Positions 40,114 through 47,715 of a stretch of 64,000 nucleotides of DNA are shown here, piece after piece (within the stretch, counting starts at the first letter, position 1; every line of letters begins with the position of its first letter). The stretch is from Nocardioides sp. (GTDB lineage: Bacteria > Actinomycetota > Actinomycetes > Propionibacteriales > Nocardioidaceae): NCBI RefSeq assembly GCF_025965415.1, contig NZ_JAOPWY010000038.1:26161-90160 (forward strand), written 5' to 3'. The position numbers and the translations under genes are program-made. Below the pieces are notes generated by a model, which made no database searches, was not told the origin of the DNA, and worked only from the letters and a program-made list of their open reading frames with translations.

Positions 40114-41160
40114 GTGTACAGACCGGCCTATGCCCTCCTCGTGGGAGTCGCCGCCACCATGGGCGCGCTCGCGCTGACGGCCGCGTTCGTGCTCGACCGA
40201 CCGCTGGTCGACCCGGAGGGCTTCCTCGGGCCGTCGTGGCTCAGGCTGCCGCTGCTGGTGCTCGGTGCGTTCCTGCTCGACGTGCTGCCGCGCACCCTGT
40301 GGGCCTCGCGGATGAAGCCGGCGCTGATGCCGTCGCTGGTCCGCGACCGCGTCCGCAGCCACTGGGACCGCGAGCGGATCACCCTCGTGGTGCTGGGTCT
40401 GGTGTCCTTCTACATCACCTACGTCTGCTACCGGAACCTCAAGTCGTTCCTGCCCTTCATCATGGGCGAGGACAAGTACGACCGGGAGCTGCACCTCATC
40501 GACCGGGCGCTGATGTTCGGGCACGAGCCCGCGACGATCCTGCACACGGTCGTCGGCACCGGGTTCCAGGCGCACTTCCTGTCGACGATCTACCTGTGGT
40601 TCCTGCCGCTGGTGCCACTGGCGCTCGCGGCCTGGCTGGTGTGGTCGCGCAACATCACCTTCGGCTACTGGTTCGCCACCTCGCAGTGCCTGGCCTGGTC
40701 GATCGGCACCGCGTCCTACTACGCCCTGCCCACGCTCGGCCCCGGCTTCCAGTACAGCTACCTCTACACCGACCTCCCCGACACGGGGTCCAGTGCCCTG
40801 ATGGAGGCCCTGTCCTACGGACGCGACGGCGTGCTGCGCCGCGGCGCGGAGGGCGCGGTCCAGTCCGTGGCGGGATTCGCGTCCCTGCACGTCGCGATCA
40901 CCCTGCTCGTGGCGCTGATGGTGCAGTACACGCTGCGCAACCGGATCCTCCACCTCGTCTTCTGGGCCAACTTCGCGATCACCGTGGTCGCCACCCTCTA
41001 CTTCGGCTGGCACTACATCGCCGACGACCTCGCCGGCGTCGTCATCGCCCTCTTCTCCTTCTGGCTCGGCGGACTCGCGAGCGGGCAGAAGTTCGACCGG
41101 CACGGGTTGGCGTCCCACCCGACCTCGACGACCTCCCAGGTGCCCGTCGAGGTCGAGTAG
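40114..41160 (+). CDS. PAP2-family membrane phosphatase (Aur1/Ipt1-like)
   Basis: A 348-residue integral membrane protein with about seven helices. The PAP2 motifs are in the extracytoplasmic loops: AGFASLHVAITLL (motif 2, the Ser-x-x-His pattern) and FGWHYIADDLAGVVIA (motif 3, His...Asp), as in the inositolphosphotransferase-like PAP2_3 branch. It may dephosphorylate or transfer phosphate between membrane lipids such as phosphatidylinositol derivatives. The GTG start is supported by the -10 box. A long inverted repeat follows its stop codon by 10 bases. Confidence 0.85.
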   Translation: MYRPAYALLVGVAATMGALALTAAFVLDRPLVDPEGFLGPSWLRLPLLVLGAFLLDVLPRTLWASRMKPALMPSLVRDRVRSHWDRERITLVVLGLVSFYITYVCYRNLKSFLPFIMGEDKYDRELHLIDRALMFGHEPATILHTVVGTGFQAHFLSTIYLWFLPLVPLALAAWLVWSRNITFGYWFATSQCLAWSIGTASYYALPTLGPGFQYSYLYTDLPDTGSSALMEALSYGRDGVLRRGAEGAVQSVAGFASLHVAITLLVALMVQYTLRNRILHLVFWANFAITVVATLYFGWHYIADDLAGVVIALFSFWLGGLASGQKFDRHGLASHPTSTTSQVPVEVE

Positions 41161-41170
41161 GCGTCGTACC

Positions 41171-41239
41171 CCCGATAGTCCGCATCACCAAGCTCCTCCC
41201 GCCCCGCGGTCTATGAGCTTTCTGATGCGGACTATCGGG
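41171..41239. repeat. Long inverted repeat (25-base arms) downstream of the PAP2 gene
   Basis: Arms 41171-41195 and 41215-41239 pair at 23 of 25 positions, including 17 perfect outer bases (CCCGATAGTCCGCATCA and its complement), with a 19-base loop. There is no T-run, so a simple intrinsic terminator is only partly convincing. It may be a dispersed palindromic element that also ends transcription. Confidence 0.7.
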
Positions 41240-41301
41240 CGTGGAAAGAATGACAACCGTGTAGTTCGTCAAGTCGACACGCCGATGAAAAGTCAAGAAG
41301 A

Positions 41302-41341
41302 TGGGAAAAGTGTTCCCAGTGTGACGAAAGTTCACTAGCGT
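41302..41341 (+). promoter_or_regulatory. Candidate promoter and TGGGAA-N5-TTCCCA operator for the NlpC/P60 gene
   Basis: TAGCGT (41336-41341) serves as -10. TTCCCA (41313-41318) stands 17 bases upstream as a partial -35 and is also the right half of the perfect dyad TGGGAA-N5-TTCCCA, where a regulator would compete with polymerase. Confidence 0.4.
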
Positions 41342-41352
41342 GCCTCGAGTTG

Positions 41353-41378
41353 CCCGTGCGAAGGGGAAGTCGCACGGG
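41353..41378 (+). promoter_or_regulatory. Leader hairpin before the NlpC/P60 gene
   Basis: CCCGTGCGA and TCGCACGGG form a perfect 9-base stem around an 8-base loop (AGGGGAAG) in the predicted leader RNA, 26 bases before GTG 41405. The loop resembles a ribosome site. I cannot match it to a named riboswitch. Confidence 0.4.
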
Positions 41379-41404
41379 CCCCGAGACCCTCGAGGGGAAC
41401 CCCC

Positions 41405-42826
41405 GTGCCCGTCGCTCCACTGCAGGACCTCACGCCAGCACCGCGTCGTACGACGCTGCGCTGGGCGACGGCCGTCGTGCTCGTCGCCGGGTTGGCGCTG
41501 GGTGGTCACGGGGTGGCGTTCGCCGACGGGGACGACTCCGTCCCGACCGAGGCCGACGTCGCCGCGGCCCAGGAGCGCGCCGCCGACAAGGGGCGCGACG
41601 TCTCGGCGGTGCAGGCCGACCTGATCCGGGCCGACCTCGCGCTCGAGACCGCCGGGGACACGGCGGCGCAGGCGGCTGAGGCCTTCAACGGCGCCCGCTG
41701 GCGTGCCGAGCAGGCGACCGCGGAGGCCGAGGAGGCCGAGGCTGCAGCCGCGACGGCCCAGGCCGACGTCGCCGCCCAGCGCGAGCTCTACGCCGACACG
41801 GTCGTGCGGTCCTACGAGGAGGCCTCGCAGGTCCAGGGACTGGCCGCCGTGGTCGAGTCCGACGGCCTCGAGTCCCTCATCGACCGCAGCGTCACGATGG
41901 GCAACACCTCGGAGGCCCTCGACGCCCAGTACGACTCCTTCACCGCCGCCTCCGTCGTCGCCGAGGTCGCCGCCAGCACGGCCGCCCAGGCCTCCGAGCA
42001 GGCGACCGCGGCCGAACTCGAGGCCGAGCGGGCCCGTGACGCGGCCGCCGCGGCCCAGGCCGCGGCCGGATCGCAGGCGGAGGCCGTCGCCGCCACCAAG
42101 GCAGACCTCCTCGCCGAGTTGGCCGAGCTCGAGGGGATCAGCGTCCGGCTGGCGACGAAGCGCCAGAGCGCCCTCCAGGAAGCGGCCGCCGCTGCCGCCG
42201 CGGCGGCGGCCCAGGCCCAGGCCGAGGCGGAGGCAGAAGCCCAGGCCGAGGCCGCGGCCCAGGCGGAGGCGGAGGCGGAGGCCCTCGCCGAGCAGCAGGC
42301 CCAGGACGAGCAGGAGTCGACCCCGACGCCGACCAGCAAGCCGACGCCGACGAGCAAGCCCACCCCGGCGCCCACCCCCACGCCCACCCCGACGCCCACC
42401 GCCACGCCCACCCCGATCCCGGTGCCCACCCCGACCCCGGTGCCCACCCCGCCGACGCCGACCGGCGACGCGGCGGCGGCGATCGCCTTCGCGAAGGCGC
42501 AGATCGGCAAGCCCTACCAGTACGGCGCCGCCGGCCCGGACGCGTGGGACTGCTCCGGTCTCACCGCGGCGGCATGGGCGCGCGGCGGCAGGACGATCCC
42601 GCACTACTCGGTCGCGCAGTACACCCAGTCGACCCGGATCACCGCCGCCCAGCTGGTCCCGGGCGACCTCGTCTTCTGGGGCTCCTCGAGCGACCCGGGC
42701 TCGATCTACCACGTCGCGATCTACGTCGGCGACGGCCAGATCATCCACGCGCCCCGCACCGGGCGGAACGTCGGCCAGGAGTCCATGTACTACTGGCGGG
42801 CACCCACCTTCTTCGCGCGCCCCTGA
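41405..42826 (+). CDS. NlpC/P60 (C40) cell-wall peptidase with coiled-coil region
   Basis: A 473-residue secreted peptidoglycan hydrolase. A signal peptide spans about residues 1-40 (RWATAVVLVAGLALGGHGVAFA). A long Ala/Glu coiled coil covers 45-290, a Pro-Thr linker 300-352, and the NlpC/P60 domain 353-473 with catalytic Cys383 (WDCSGL), His436 (YHVAIYVG) and His448 (IIHAPRTG). The architecture resembles RipA/RipC-type D,L-endopeptidases that split daughter cells, where the coiled coil autoinhibits. GTG 41405 follows GAGGGGAAC. Confidence 0.9.
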   Translation: MPVAPLQDLTPAPRRTTLRWATAVVLVAGLALGGHGVAFADGDDSVPTEADVAAAQERAADKGRDVSAVQADLIRADLALETAGDTAAQAAEAFNGARWRAEQATAEAEEAEAAAATAQADVAAQRELYADTVVRSYEEASQVQGLAAVVESDGLESLIDRSVTMGNTSEALDAQYDSFTAASVVAEVAASTAAQASEQATAAELEAERARDAAAAAQAAAGSQAEAVAATKADLLAELAELEGISVRLATKRQSALQEAAAAAAAAAAQAQAEAEAEAQAEAAAQAEAEAEALAEQQAQDEQESTPTPTSKPTPTSKPTPAPTPTPTPTPTATPTPIPVPTPTPVPTPPTPTGDAAAAIAFAKAQIGKPYQYGAAGPDAWDCSGLTAAAWARGGRTIPHYSVAQYTQSTRITAAQLVPGDLVFWGSSSDPGSIYHVAIYVGDGQIIHAPRTGRNVGQESMYYWRAPTFFARP

Positions 42827-42862
42827 TCCCGTTCCCACGGGCCGTGGGTAGCAGCGCGCGAC

Positions 42863-43726
42863 TCACCTGACCTTGCGGGCGAACCGCGCGGCCAGCTCCG
42901 CGGGGTCGAGGTCGCCGTCGAGGATCAGGCGCGTCGACCACGCCGACGTGTCGATGCCGGACAGCTCCTCGAACAACGCCAGGTCCTTGGCGTACGTCTC
43001 CGCCACCCGCGCCAGGTCGTCGGCCGTCGGTGCGGTGCCCGGGATCTGCTCCGCGCCGGCGTGCCAGTTCCTCAGCGGCGGCACCCGCTCGAAGCGCGGC
43101 AGCCCCAGGAAGGCGGTCGTGCGGTGGACGGTCTGCTCGAAGTCGCCCAGCATCGCCCGCAGCTCCAGCAGCAGCCACTGCTGGCGGGGGAACAGCTCGA
43201 AGCCGCGCTGCAGCTGCTCGCCGTAGAAGCCGCGCGCCAGGCCGGTCATGTGCCGCCACCGCATGGTGCGCACGCCGTCCGGCACCGCGTCGGGCAGGGA
43301 GGTGTGCGGCCACTCGGTGAGGAAGTCCGGCCAGTCGGGCCAGGCGAGGTTGCGCGAGCGCAGCATCACCCAGTGGGAGAACAGCCGCTCGAGCGGGTCG
43401 CGGAAGACGGCGACGAGGGGCATGTCGGGGTTGTAGGCCCGCATCCGCTCCAGCGCGTGCGGCCAGTAGAGATAGGTGGGGGTCGCGTCCCCGACGAGCC
43501 GGTGGATCGGCGCCCGGCGCGGCGCCGAGTAGTCGCGGGCGTAGTCGGGCGCGGACCAGTCGACGGTCTCGTCGTCGAAGTAGTGCCGCTCCTTGTCCGG
43601 CGGCTGGCACACCAGCCGGTGCTGGTTGAGCGTGACCGCGAGGGTGGACGTGCCGCCCTTCTGCACGCCGACGACGGCGTAGTTGTAGGCCATCTCGCCC
43701 AGCGGGGTGGGCTCGGACACGTTCAT
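42863..43726 (-). CDS. Sulfotransferase family protein
   Basis: A 287-residue PAPS-dependent sulfotransferase. The 5'-phosphosulfate loop is VVGVQKGGTSTLAV (residues 16-29) and the 3'-phosphate motif is AVFRDPLERLFSHWVML. The first Asp/His region DKERHYFDD and the C-terminal FLGLPRFERV fit heparan/cell-wall sulfotransferase-like proteins. The acceptor (sugar or lipid) is unknown. TAGGTT 7 bases before ATG 43726 supports a leaderless start. It is divergent from the acyl-CoA oxidase-like gene. Confidence 0.87.
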   Translation of the reverse strand: MNVSEPTPLGEMAYNYAVVGVQKGGTSTLAVTLNQHRLVCQPPDKERHYFDDETVDWSAPDYARDYSAPRRAPIHRLVGDATPTYLYWPHALERMRAYNPDMPLVAVFRDPLERLFSHWVMLRSRNLAWPDWPDFLTEWPHTSLPDAVPDGVRTMRWRHMTGLARGFYGEQLQRGFELFPRQQWLLLELRAMLGDFEQTVHRTTAFLGLPRFERVPPLRNWHAGAEQIPGTAPTADDLARVAETYAKDLALFEELSGIDTSAWSTRLILDGDLDPAELAARFARKVR

Positions 43727-43733
43727 CGCCGAG

Positions 43734-43755
43734 AACCTACCGCGATGGATACCTT
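43734..43755. promoter_or_regulatory. Back-to-back leaderless promoters
   Basis: Leftward, TAGGTT (43734-43739) lies 7 bases from the sulfotransferase ATG at 43726. Rightward, TACCTT (43750-43755) lies 7 bases from the acyl-CoA oxidase-like ATG at 43763. Both promoters fit in 36 bases. Confidence 0.5.
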
Positions 43756-43762
43756 TGGACCT

Positions 43763-45811
43763 ATGGCCACCGACCAGGTTCCCCCCATCGCGGAAGAGAT
43801 GCCCACCGTCGAGCCCGAGCCGGCCCGGGTCCGGGTCGACGAGAAGCCCGCCCCTGCCGACGCGAAGGGCTACCGGCAGCCCGAGGTCGACGTGGAGGCG
43901 CTCCGCGTCCTGCTCGACGGTCGCTACCGCGAGGTCCGCGACCTCGTGCGCGCCAACCTCGCCGAGCACGCGGGGATCCTCCTCGACGTGGAGGACATGT
44001 CGACCGCCGACTTCCGCGAGCGGGTCAAGGACGTCGTGGTGATGATGGCCGAGACCGGCCAGACCGGGATGGGCTTCCCCGAGGAGTACGGCGGCGGCGG
44101 CGACATCGGCGCCTCGATCGCCGCCTTCGAGACCCTCGCCTTCGGCGACCTGTCGGTGCTGGTGAAGGTCGGCGTGCAGTTCGGTCTCTTCGGCGGCGCG
44201 ATCCTCCAGCTCGGCACGAAGACCCACCACGACGCCCACCTCGCCGACCTCGTCACCGGTCGCACGATGGGCTGCTTCGCGATGACCGAGAGCGGCCACG
44301 GCTCCAACGTGCAGGCCCTCGGCACCACGGCGACGTACGACGCCGAGGCCGAGGAGTTCGTGATCACGACCCCCGACGACGCGAGCCGCAAGGACTACAT
44401 CGGAAACGCGGCGGCCCACGCCGAGCTCGCCGCGGTGTTCGCCCAGCTCGAGGTCGACGGCGTCGGGCACGGCGTGCACGCCTTCGTCGTGCCGATCCGC
44501 GACGGCGGGCGGGTGCTCGACGGCGTACGCATCGAGGACTGCGGCCCCAAGATGGGCCTCAACGGCGTCGACAACGGGCGCATCTGGTTCGACGGCGTGC
44601 GGGTGCCGCGCACCGCGCTGCTCAACCAGTTCGCCGAGGTGACGCCCGAGGGCCGCTACCTCTCGCCGATCGACAACCCCAACAAGCGCTTCTTCACCAT
44701 GCTCGGCACGCTCGTCCAGGGCCGCGTGTGCGTCGGTGGTGCCGGCATCAACGCGGCGAAGGTCGCGCTCACCATCGCCACCCGCTATGCCGCCCGACGC
44801 CGCCAGTTCGAGGCGACCTCGCCCGACGAGGAGCAGCTGCTCCTCGACTACGGCATGCACCAGCGCCGGCTCCTGCCGCTGGTCGCGAGGACGTACGCCC
44901 TCCACTTCGCGCAGGAGGTCGTCGCCGGCCAGCTGCACGAGGTCTTCTCCGGTCCCGGCCCGACGGAGGAGGGCAACGACGAGCACGCCCGTCGGATGCT
45001 GGAGTCACGCGCCGCGGGCACCAAGGCGCTCGGCACCTGGCACGCCACCCGCACCATCCAGGAGTGCCGCGAGGCGTGCGGCGGCGCCGGCTACATCAGC
45101 AAGAACCGCTTCGCCGCGCTCAAGGCCGACACCGACGTCTTCACCTCCTTCGAGGGCGACAACCACGTCCTGCTCCAGCTCGTGGCCAAGGGCCTGCTCA
45201 CCGACTACGCCGGCGAGTTCGAGGACATGGACCAGCTCGGCATGGCGCGCTTCGTCGCCGGGCTCGCGGTGGAGACCGTCGTCGAGCGGACCGCCGTGCA
45301 CAAGCTCGTCCAGTCGGTCCGCGACCTGCTCCCCGGCGGCGACACGTGGGACCAGGAGGCCGGTCTGCTCGACCCCAACTACCAGCTCGCCATGCTGCGC
45401 TTCCGCGAGGAGCACATGATCGGTGGCGTCGCCCGCCGCCTCAAGCGCGGCATCGACCAGAAGATGAACCCCGGCGCGGTCTTCTCCCGCGTGCAGGACC
45501 ACGTCATCGCCGCCGCCCGCGCCCACACCGAGCGGCTGGTGCTCGAGGCCTTCGTCGCCCGGACCGCCGCGCTCCCCGACGGCGACCTCAAGGTCGCTCT
45601 CAACCTGCTCTGCGACCTGCACGCGCTCACCACGATCGAGGCGGACCGGGCGTGGTTCATGGAGCACGGTCGCCTCTCCAGCGCCCGGTCGAAGGCCATC
45701 AGTCGCGAGATCAACTCGCTGTGCCGCAAGATCCGTCCGCTCGCCGTCGACCTGGTCGACGCCTTCGGGGTGCCCGAGGAGATGCTGAGGAGCGAGGAGC
45801 TCATCGGGTGA
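43763..45811 (+). CDS. Acyl-CoA dehydrogenase/oxidase family protein
   Basis: A 682-residue flavoenzyme. After an acidic 40-residue N-terminus comes the acyl-CoA dehydrogenase core: TGMGFPEEYGGGGDIGASIAAFE, GCFAMTESGHGSNVQALGTTATYD (FAD/substrate loop) and GAGINAAKVALTIATRYAARRRQF. A C-terminal ACOX-like domain follows, with the candidate catalytic Glu in TSFEGDNHVLLQLVAKGLL. Length and this TFEGDN-type motif favour acyl-CoA oxidase over a short dehydrogenase. It should introduce the 2,3-double bond in beta-oxidation, passing electrons to O2 or ETF. The methyltransferase gene follows after 16 bases. Confidence 0.9.
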   Translation: MATDQVPPIAEEMPTVEPEPARVRVDEKPAPADAKGYRQPEVDVEALRVLLDGRYREVRDLVRANLAEHAGILLDVEDMSTADFRERVKDVVVMMAETGQTGMGFPEEYGGGGDIGASIAAFETLAFGDLSVLVKVGVQFGLFGGAILQLGTKTHHDAHLADLVTGRTMGCFAMTESGHGSNVQALGTTATYDAEAEEFVITTPDDASRKDYIGNAAAHAELAAVFAQLEVDGVGHGVHAFVVPIRDGGRVLDGVRIEDCGPKMGLNGVDNGRIWFDGVRVPRTALLNQFAEVTPEGRYLSPIDNPNKRFFTMLGTLVQGRVCVGGAGINAAKVALTIATRYAARRRQFEATSPDEEQLLLDYGMHQRRLLPLVARTYALHFAQEVVAGQLHEVFSGPGPTEEGNDEHARRMLESRAAGTKALGTWHATRTIQECREACGGAGYISKNRFAALKADTDVFTSFEGDNHVLLQLVAKGLLTDYAGEFEDMDQLGMARFVAGLAVETVVERTAVHKLVQSVRDLLPGGDTWDQEAGLLDPNYQLAMLRFREEHMIGGVARRLKRGIDQKMNPGAVFSRVQDHVIAAARAHTERLVLEAFVARTAALPDGDLKVALNLLCDLHALTTIEADRAWFMEHGRLSSARSKAISREINSLCRKIRPLAVDLVDAFGVPEEMLRSEELIG

Positions 45812-45827
45812 GGAGGCTGGATCCGAC

Positions 45828-46499
45828 ATGAGGCTGCCCGGGCTCGGCGGCTGGAGCGAGGACCCGCTGTGGTCCTACGTCTACCCCCGGCTGGTCGATT
45901 CCGGGCCCGTCGGGCGTGCAGCGTGGCGTGCGGTCATGGGCAGCGACCTCACGCTCCTGCACGAGGCCGCGGCCGAGATCGGCACGTTGCCCCGGGGCTC
46001 CCGCGTGCTAGACGTGCCGACCGGGTCGGGCGTGGCCCTGCGCGGCGTCCGACCGGGTCAGGGCCTCGACGTCGTGGCGGTCGACATCTCCACCACCATG
46101 CTCCAGCGTGCCGCAGCCACGGCAGCACGGCTCGGGGTGGCCGACCAGGTGACCACCGCGGTGGCCGACGTGGGCAACCTGCCCTTCGACGACGGCAGCT
46201 TCGACCTCGTCGTCTCCTTCACCGGCCTGCACTGCTTCCCCGACCCGCACCGGGCGATCCGCGAGATGGTGCGGGTGCTCGCGCCCGGCGGCGCCATCAC
46301 CGGCAGCTCGCTCTTCACCGACACCGGGCTGCGCTACCGGCCGCTGCGCCGGGCTGGCACGCGGATCGGCGTCCTCGGCCCGATGTGCACCTCCGAGGAG
46401 GCCCGCGCCTGGCTGCGGGAGGCCGGGTGTGCCGAGGTCGAGCTGTCGCTCCACGGCGCACTGGGTTACTTCCGGGCGGTCCGCGCGGAACAATCGTGA
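45828..46499 (+). CDS. Class I SAM-dependent methyltransferase
   Basis: A 223-residue methyltransferase of the UbiE/Methyltransf_11 type: motif I VLDVPTGSGVALRG, motif II VDISTTMLQRAAA, motif III around VADVGNLPFDDGSFDLVVSFTGLHCFPD. The N-terminal helix (SYVYPRLVDSGPVGRAAWRAVMG) resembles small-molecule methyltransferases. The acceptor is unknown. GAGGAGG lies about 10 bases before ATG 45828. The next gene begins one base after its stop, so they are probably co-transcribed. Confidence 0.88.
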   Translation: MRLPGLGGWSEDPLWSYVYPRLVDSGPVGRAAWRAVMGSDLTLLHEAAAEIGTLPRGSRVLDVPTGSGVALRGVRPGQGLDVVAVDISTTMLQRAAATAARLGVADQVTTAVADVGNLPFDDGSFDLVVSFTGLHCFPDPHRAIREMVRVLAPGGAITGSSLFTDTGLRYRPLRRAGTRIGVLGPMCTSEEARAWLREAGCAEVELSLHGALGYFRAVRAEQS

Positions 46500-46500
46500 G

Positions 46501-47076
46501 ATGACCTTCGGAGGAGCGCCCACACGCTGGGAGCCGGACGGCCCGGCCCGCGGGCTCGCCGTCGTCGCGCCCGGCCGCGCCTACCCGCCCAGTGCCCCGC
46601 TGCTCGAGTTCGCCCGCCGGGCCCTGCTCCAGCACGGCTTCGCCGTCCAGCAGCTCTGGTGGGACAGCACCGCCCGGGGCGACGAGGACTCCGACGCCTG
46701 GGTGCGCGGGCACGTCGAGGCCGCGCTCGCCGGGGAGGACGCCGACCACGTGGTGGTCGTCGGCAAGTCGCTCGGCACCCGTGCTGCGTCGTACGCCGCC
46801 GAGCGCGGGCTCGACGCGATCTGGCTCACCCCGCTGCTCGTGGAGCCGCACGTGGCCGAGGCCATCGGCGCCAACGCCGGCCGACAGCTCCTCGTGGGCG
46901 GGCTGGCCGACGAGCTGTGGGACGCCGCGATCGCCCGCGAGCTCGCGGACAGCGGCTGCGACGTGCTCGAGGTGGGCGACGCCGACCACAGCATGGGCAC
47001 CGGTGACGCCGTGCGCACCGCGGAGATCCACCTCGAGGTAGCGCGGGCGGTCGACGCCTTCCTGTCACAGGTCTGA
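46501..47076 (+). CDS. Alpha/beta hydrolase family protein (small)
   Basis: A 191-residue minimal alpha/beta hydrolase. The nucleophile elbow GKSLGTRAAS holds the Ser, an acidic residue is in LLVGGLADELWD, and the His is in VGDADHSMGTGD, completing a triad. The N-terminal strand LAVVAPGRAYPPSAPLLEFARRALLQHGF resembles the PF12697/dienelactone-like group. The substrate is unknown. Its last 14 bases overlap the -35 element of the ECF41-type promoter. Confidence 0.82.
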   Translation: MTFGGAPTRWEPDGPARGLAVVAPGRAYPPSAPLLEFARRALLQHGFAVQQLWWDSTARGDEDSDAWVRGHVEAALAGEDADHVVVVGKSLGTRAASYAAERGLDAIWLTPLLVEPHVAEAIGANAGRQLLVGGLADELWDAAIARELADSGCDVLEVGDADHSMGTGDAVRTAEIHLEVARAVDAFLSQV

Positions 47077-47089
47077 GCCGGCCGGTGTC
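47063..47089 (+). promoter_or_regulatory. ECF41-type promoter (TGTCACA-N16-TGTC)
   Basis: TGTCACA (47063-47069) equals the -35 reported for ECF41 sigma factors. TGTC (47086-47089), exactly 16 bases on, matches the CGTC -10 at three of four positions. It lies in front of a CMD gene followed by an ECF41 gene, the classic ECF41 target arrangement, so autoregulation is likely. Confidence 0.7.
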
Positions 47090-47116
47090 TCCATGTCATC
47101 CGATCCCGAGACACCG
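47083..47116. repeat. Inverted repeat CGGTGTCTC-N16-GAGACACCG
   Basis: Perfect 9-base arms (47083-47091, 47108-47116) with a 16-base spacer straddle the predicted transcription start of the CMD operon. It could be an operator, a leader hairpin, or both. Confidence 0.55.
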
Positions 47117-47129
47117 ATGGAGTGACGAC

Positions 47130-47714
47130 ATGCCCAGCACCTTCCGGATCCCCCAGGCCAGGCTCGACGGCGCCTACGGCACGATCATGACCCGCGTGGC
47201 GCGGCGCATGTGGGGCAAGGTCCCCGACAACGCCTACGTGCTGTGGCACAACAAGCCGGTCCTCAAGGCGGTCTTCGGCTTCGAGCAGAAGGTCGCGAAG
47301 TGGTCGGCCCTCGACCCCCACCTCAAGACCTACGCGGAGATGGCCAGCGCCGGTGCCATCGGCTGCTCGTGGTGCCTCGACTTCGGCTACTTCATGGCGC
47401 ACACCCTGGGCCTCGACGAGTCGAAGGTGCGCGAGGTGCCGCGGTGGCGGGAGTCGGACGCGTTCTCCGACCTCGAGCGCGAGGTGATGGCGTACGCCGA
47501 GGCGATGACCGCCACCCCGCCCGAGGTGTCCGACGACATGGTCACCAGCCTCGACCGGCAGCTGGGCCACGCCGCCGTCGTGGAGCTCACGATGATGGTC
47601 GCGGTCGAGAACGAGCGCTCGCGCTTCAACTTCGCGATGGGACTCGCCTCGCAGGGCTTCAGCGACGTGTGCGAGCTGCCCCTCGCGGAGGCGGCTGCGA
47701 CACGGACGTCGTGA
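47130..47714 (+). CDS. Carboxymuconolactone decarboxylase family protein (ECF41 partner)
   Basis: A 194-residue CMD/AhpD-fold protein: LKTYAEMASAGAIGCSWCLDFGYFMAHTLGLD carries the CxxC pair (CSWC) and downstream His expected of AhpD-like peroxidase or thiol-active members. The long N-terminus (ARRMWGKVPDNAYVLWHNKPVLKAVFGFEQKVAKWSALDPH) is typical of the ECF41-linked group. GGAG lies 8 bases before ATG 47130. The ECF41 gene follows after one base. It probably acts in an oxidative or electrophile stress response. Confidence 0.9.
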   Translation: MPSTFRIPQARLDGAYGTIMTRVARRMWGKVPDNAYVLWHNKPVLKAVFGFEQKVAKWSALDPHLKTYAEMASAGAIGCSWCLDFGYFMAHTLGLDESKVREVPRWRESDAFSDLEREVMAYAEAMTATPPEVSDDMVTSLDRQLGHAAVVELTMMVAVENERSRFNFAMGLASQGFSDVCELPLAEAAATRTS

Positions 47715-47715
47715 C

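Noticed and set aside
41302..41404. ydaO-type (c-di-AMP) riboswitch before the NlpC/P60 gene
   Set aside because: Such leaders are common before cell-wall hydrolases, but the conserved ydaO sequence blocks are not visible and the leader looks too short.
42318..42460. Repetitive CCCACCCCGACG tract as a mobile or regulatory repeat
   Set aside because: It encodes the Pro-Thr linker of the NlpC/P60 hydrolase and stays in frame.
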